16,369 nucleotides of DNA from JAKSSE01 sp045597645 (lineage in GTDB: Bacteria; Bacillota; Clostridia; Lachnospirales; Lachnospiraceae), in the NCBI GenBank assembly GCA_045597645.1, contig JAZLKM010000070.1, positions 1 to 16,369 of the forward strand. The letters run 5' to 3'. This document shows positions 16,006-16,369 of the stretch, in pieces. A program made the position numbers and the translations under genes. Within the stretch, counting starts at the first letter, position 1. Every line of letters starts with the position of its first letter. Below the pieces are notes generated by a model that was given only the letters and a program-made list of their open reading frames with translations, was not told where the DNA came from and did no database searches.

Positions 16006-16020
16006 GGCACTAAATGTGCC
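16006..16020 (-). promoter_or_regulatory. Perfect inverted repeat in the parE leader
   Basis: GGCAC, 5 bases, GTGCC: a perfect 15-base inverted repeat lying at about +7 to +21 of the predicted parE transcript. It could be a protein operator or a short RNA hairpin. I know no regulator with this site. Two copies of TTGTGAC (minus strand) also occur between it and the start codon. Confidence 0.35.
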
Positions 16021-16032
16021 GCATACTCCGGA

Positions 16033-16062
16033 AGTATACCACAATCTCTTGATAAATGTCCA
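16033..16062 (-). promoter_or_regulatory. Predicted parE promoter
   Basis: On the minus strand TGGACA (16057-16062), 18 bases, TATACT (16033-16038) preceded by TGG, which makes an extended -10. Both hexamers match five of six consensus bases. The start would be near 16026, giving a leader of about 57 bases. A near-palindrome ATACTCCGGAAGTAT (16023-16037) overlaps the -10. Confidence 0.6.
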
Positions 16063-16369
16063 CACATTTTTCCGAACATACATTCGTCACTACCCCATCC
16101 CCCACATTCATAGCCCTTCAGGCTCCCTTTTCCCCTCCTGCGGTGCACCGCCACCCGCCCCACTAAGGCCTGCCGTGGCCGCGCATCCCGGTTGGGGTTG
16201 GGGCCGCCACCTCACCCACCAGCTATCACCACGTATCTCCATCTTGCCTGTCGGCAGACATTCACACTCCTCCTTCCTATGCAATCAGAGCCCTGCATTC
16301 GTGAATCTGGTGGCGATTCTTGTTTGGCGATGCTGCGCGCCCGGTCTCCAGTTGTCTGAGATGTGGCTT
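16063..16369. other. GC-rich, structured stretch without a supported gene
   Basis: No convincing gene is seen in these 307 bases. The part 16131-16210 has 61 G or C of 80 bases (76%), well above the neighbouring genes. It holds a perfect 12-base palindrome GCGGTGCACCGC (16140-16151), a G-rich run GGTTGGGGTTGGGG on the plus strand (16190-16203), five G tracts of 3-5 bases on the minus strand (16093-16135), and a small TGCC/GGCA hairpin (16245-16256). A minus-strand frame is open from the window edge to a TGA at 16212-16214 (51 codons), but its composition is unlike the genes here. An AAGGAGGAG followed by ATG opens only an 11-codon frame. It may be a repeated non-coding element, a structured RNA or the end of an upstream element. 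Confidence 0.5.

Noticed and set aside
16212..16369. Partial coding gene open from the right edge on the minus strand
   Set aside because: Fifty-one codons without a supported start and with an odd Arg/Cys/Gln-rich composition. All three minus frames in this GC-rich block are open for similar short lengths, so it is not evidence of a gene.
445..16369. Signs of prophage, insertion sequence, CRISPR array or defence island
   Set aside because: No integrase, transposase, phage structural gene, direct-repeat array or attachment site was seen. The CPBP protease and the kinase do not suffice to call a defence system.

Overview
The window looks like chromosomal DNA of a Gram-positive clostridium, most likely a member of the Lachnospiraceae; the genus cannot be settled from the sequence. 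Supporting signs are a perfect CIRCE element in front of groES-groEL, a clade-type PurA, strong AGGAGG-type ribosome binding sites, a small protein starting MALLEQWR that I associate with Lachnospiraceae, and a hybrid histidine kinase with the acidic helical tail common in that family. No phage, insertion sequence, CRISPR array, tRNA or rRNA could be supported. Nearly every gene is on the minus strand, so the description runs from high to low coordinates.

Right edge to 7038: an unusual GC-rich, G-tract-rich non-coding stretch (16063-16369) lies upstream of a type IIA topoisomerase pair, subunit B (parE-like, 14043-15968) and subunit A (parC-like, 11702-13939). Closely packed behind it are a 930-residue membrane hybrid histidine kinase with its own phosphotransfer domain (8890-11682), a CPBP/CAAX-type intramembrane protease read from a TTG codon that overlaps the kinase by 11 bases (8256-8900), and an alpha/beta hydrolase of the DUF2974 (Mbeg1-like) type (7134-8249). 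The gaps are 103, 19, -11 and 6 bases, and an intrinsic terminator at 7038-7068 closes the run. That terminator sits inside a 10-bp periodic repeat (7051-7110).

7031 to 4899: the groES-groEL operon, with a near-consensus promoter and a CIRCE operator for the HrcA repressor. It ends at a 13-bp hairpin (4902-4935) that is also the ribosome binding site region of the next gene, degV (4041-4898). The predicted degV promoter overlaps the 5' arm of this hairpin, so degV's own transcript should lack that arm and have an open ribosome binding site, while read-through from groEL should carry the closed form.

4041 to 445: degV ends at a clear terminator (3986-4031) whose tail holds the promoter of a three-gene unit: a membrane diguanylate cyclase with GGDEF motif, purA (adenylosuccinate synthetase) and a family 2 glycosyltransferase with a helical repeat tail. 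Both the cyclase and PurA consume GTP. The left edge has a divergent pair: the truncated MALLEQWR gene (minus) and a 70-residue two-helix membrane protein (plus).

Most genes are housekeeping. The points most worth a second look are the terminator/RBS/promoter fusion before degV, the 10-bp phased repeat in the terminator upstream of groES, the kinase-protease-hydrolase module, the GGDEF-purA-glycosyltransferase unit, and the structured GC-rich stretch at the right edge.
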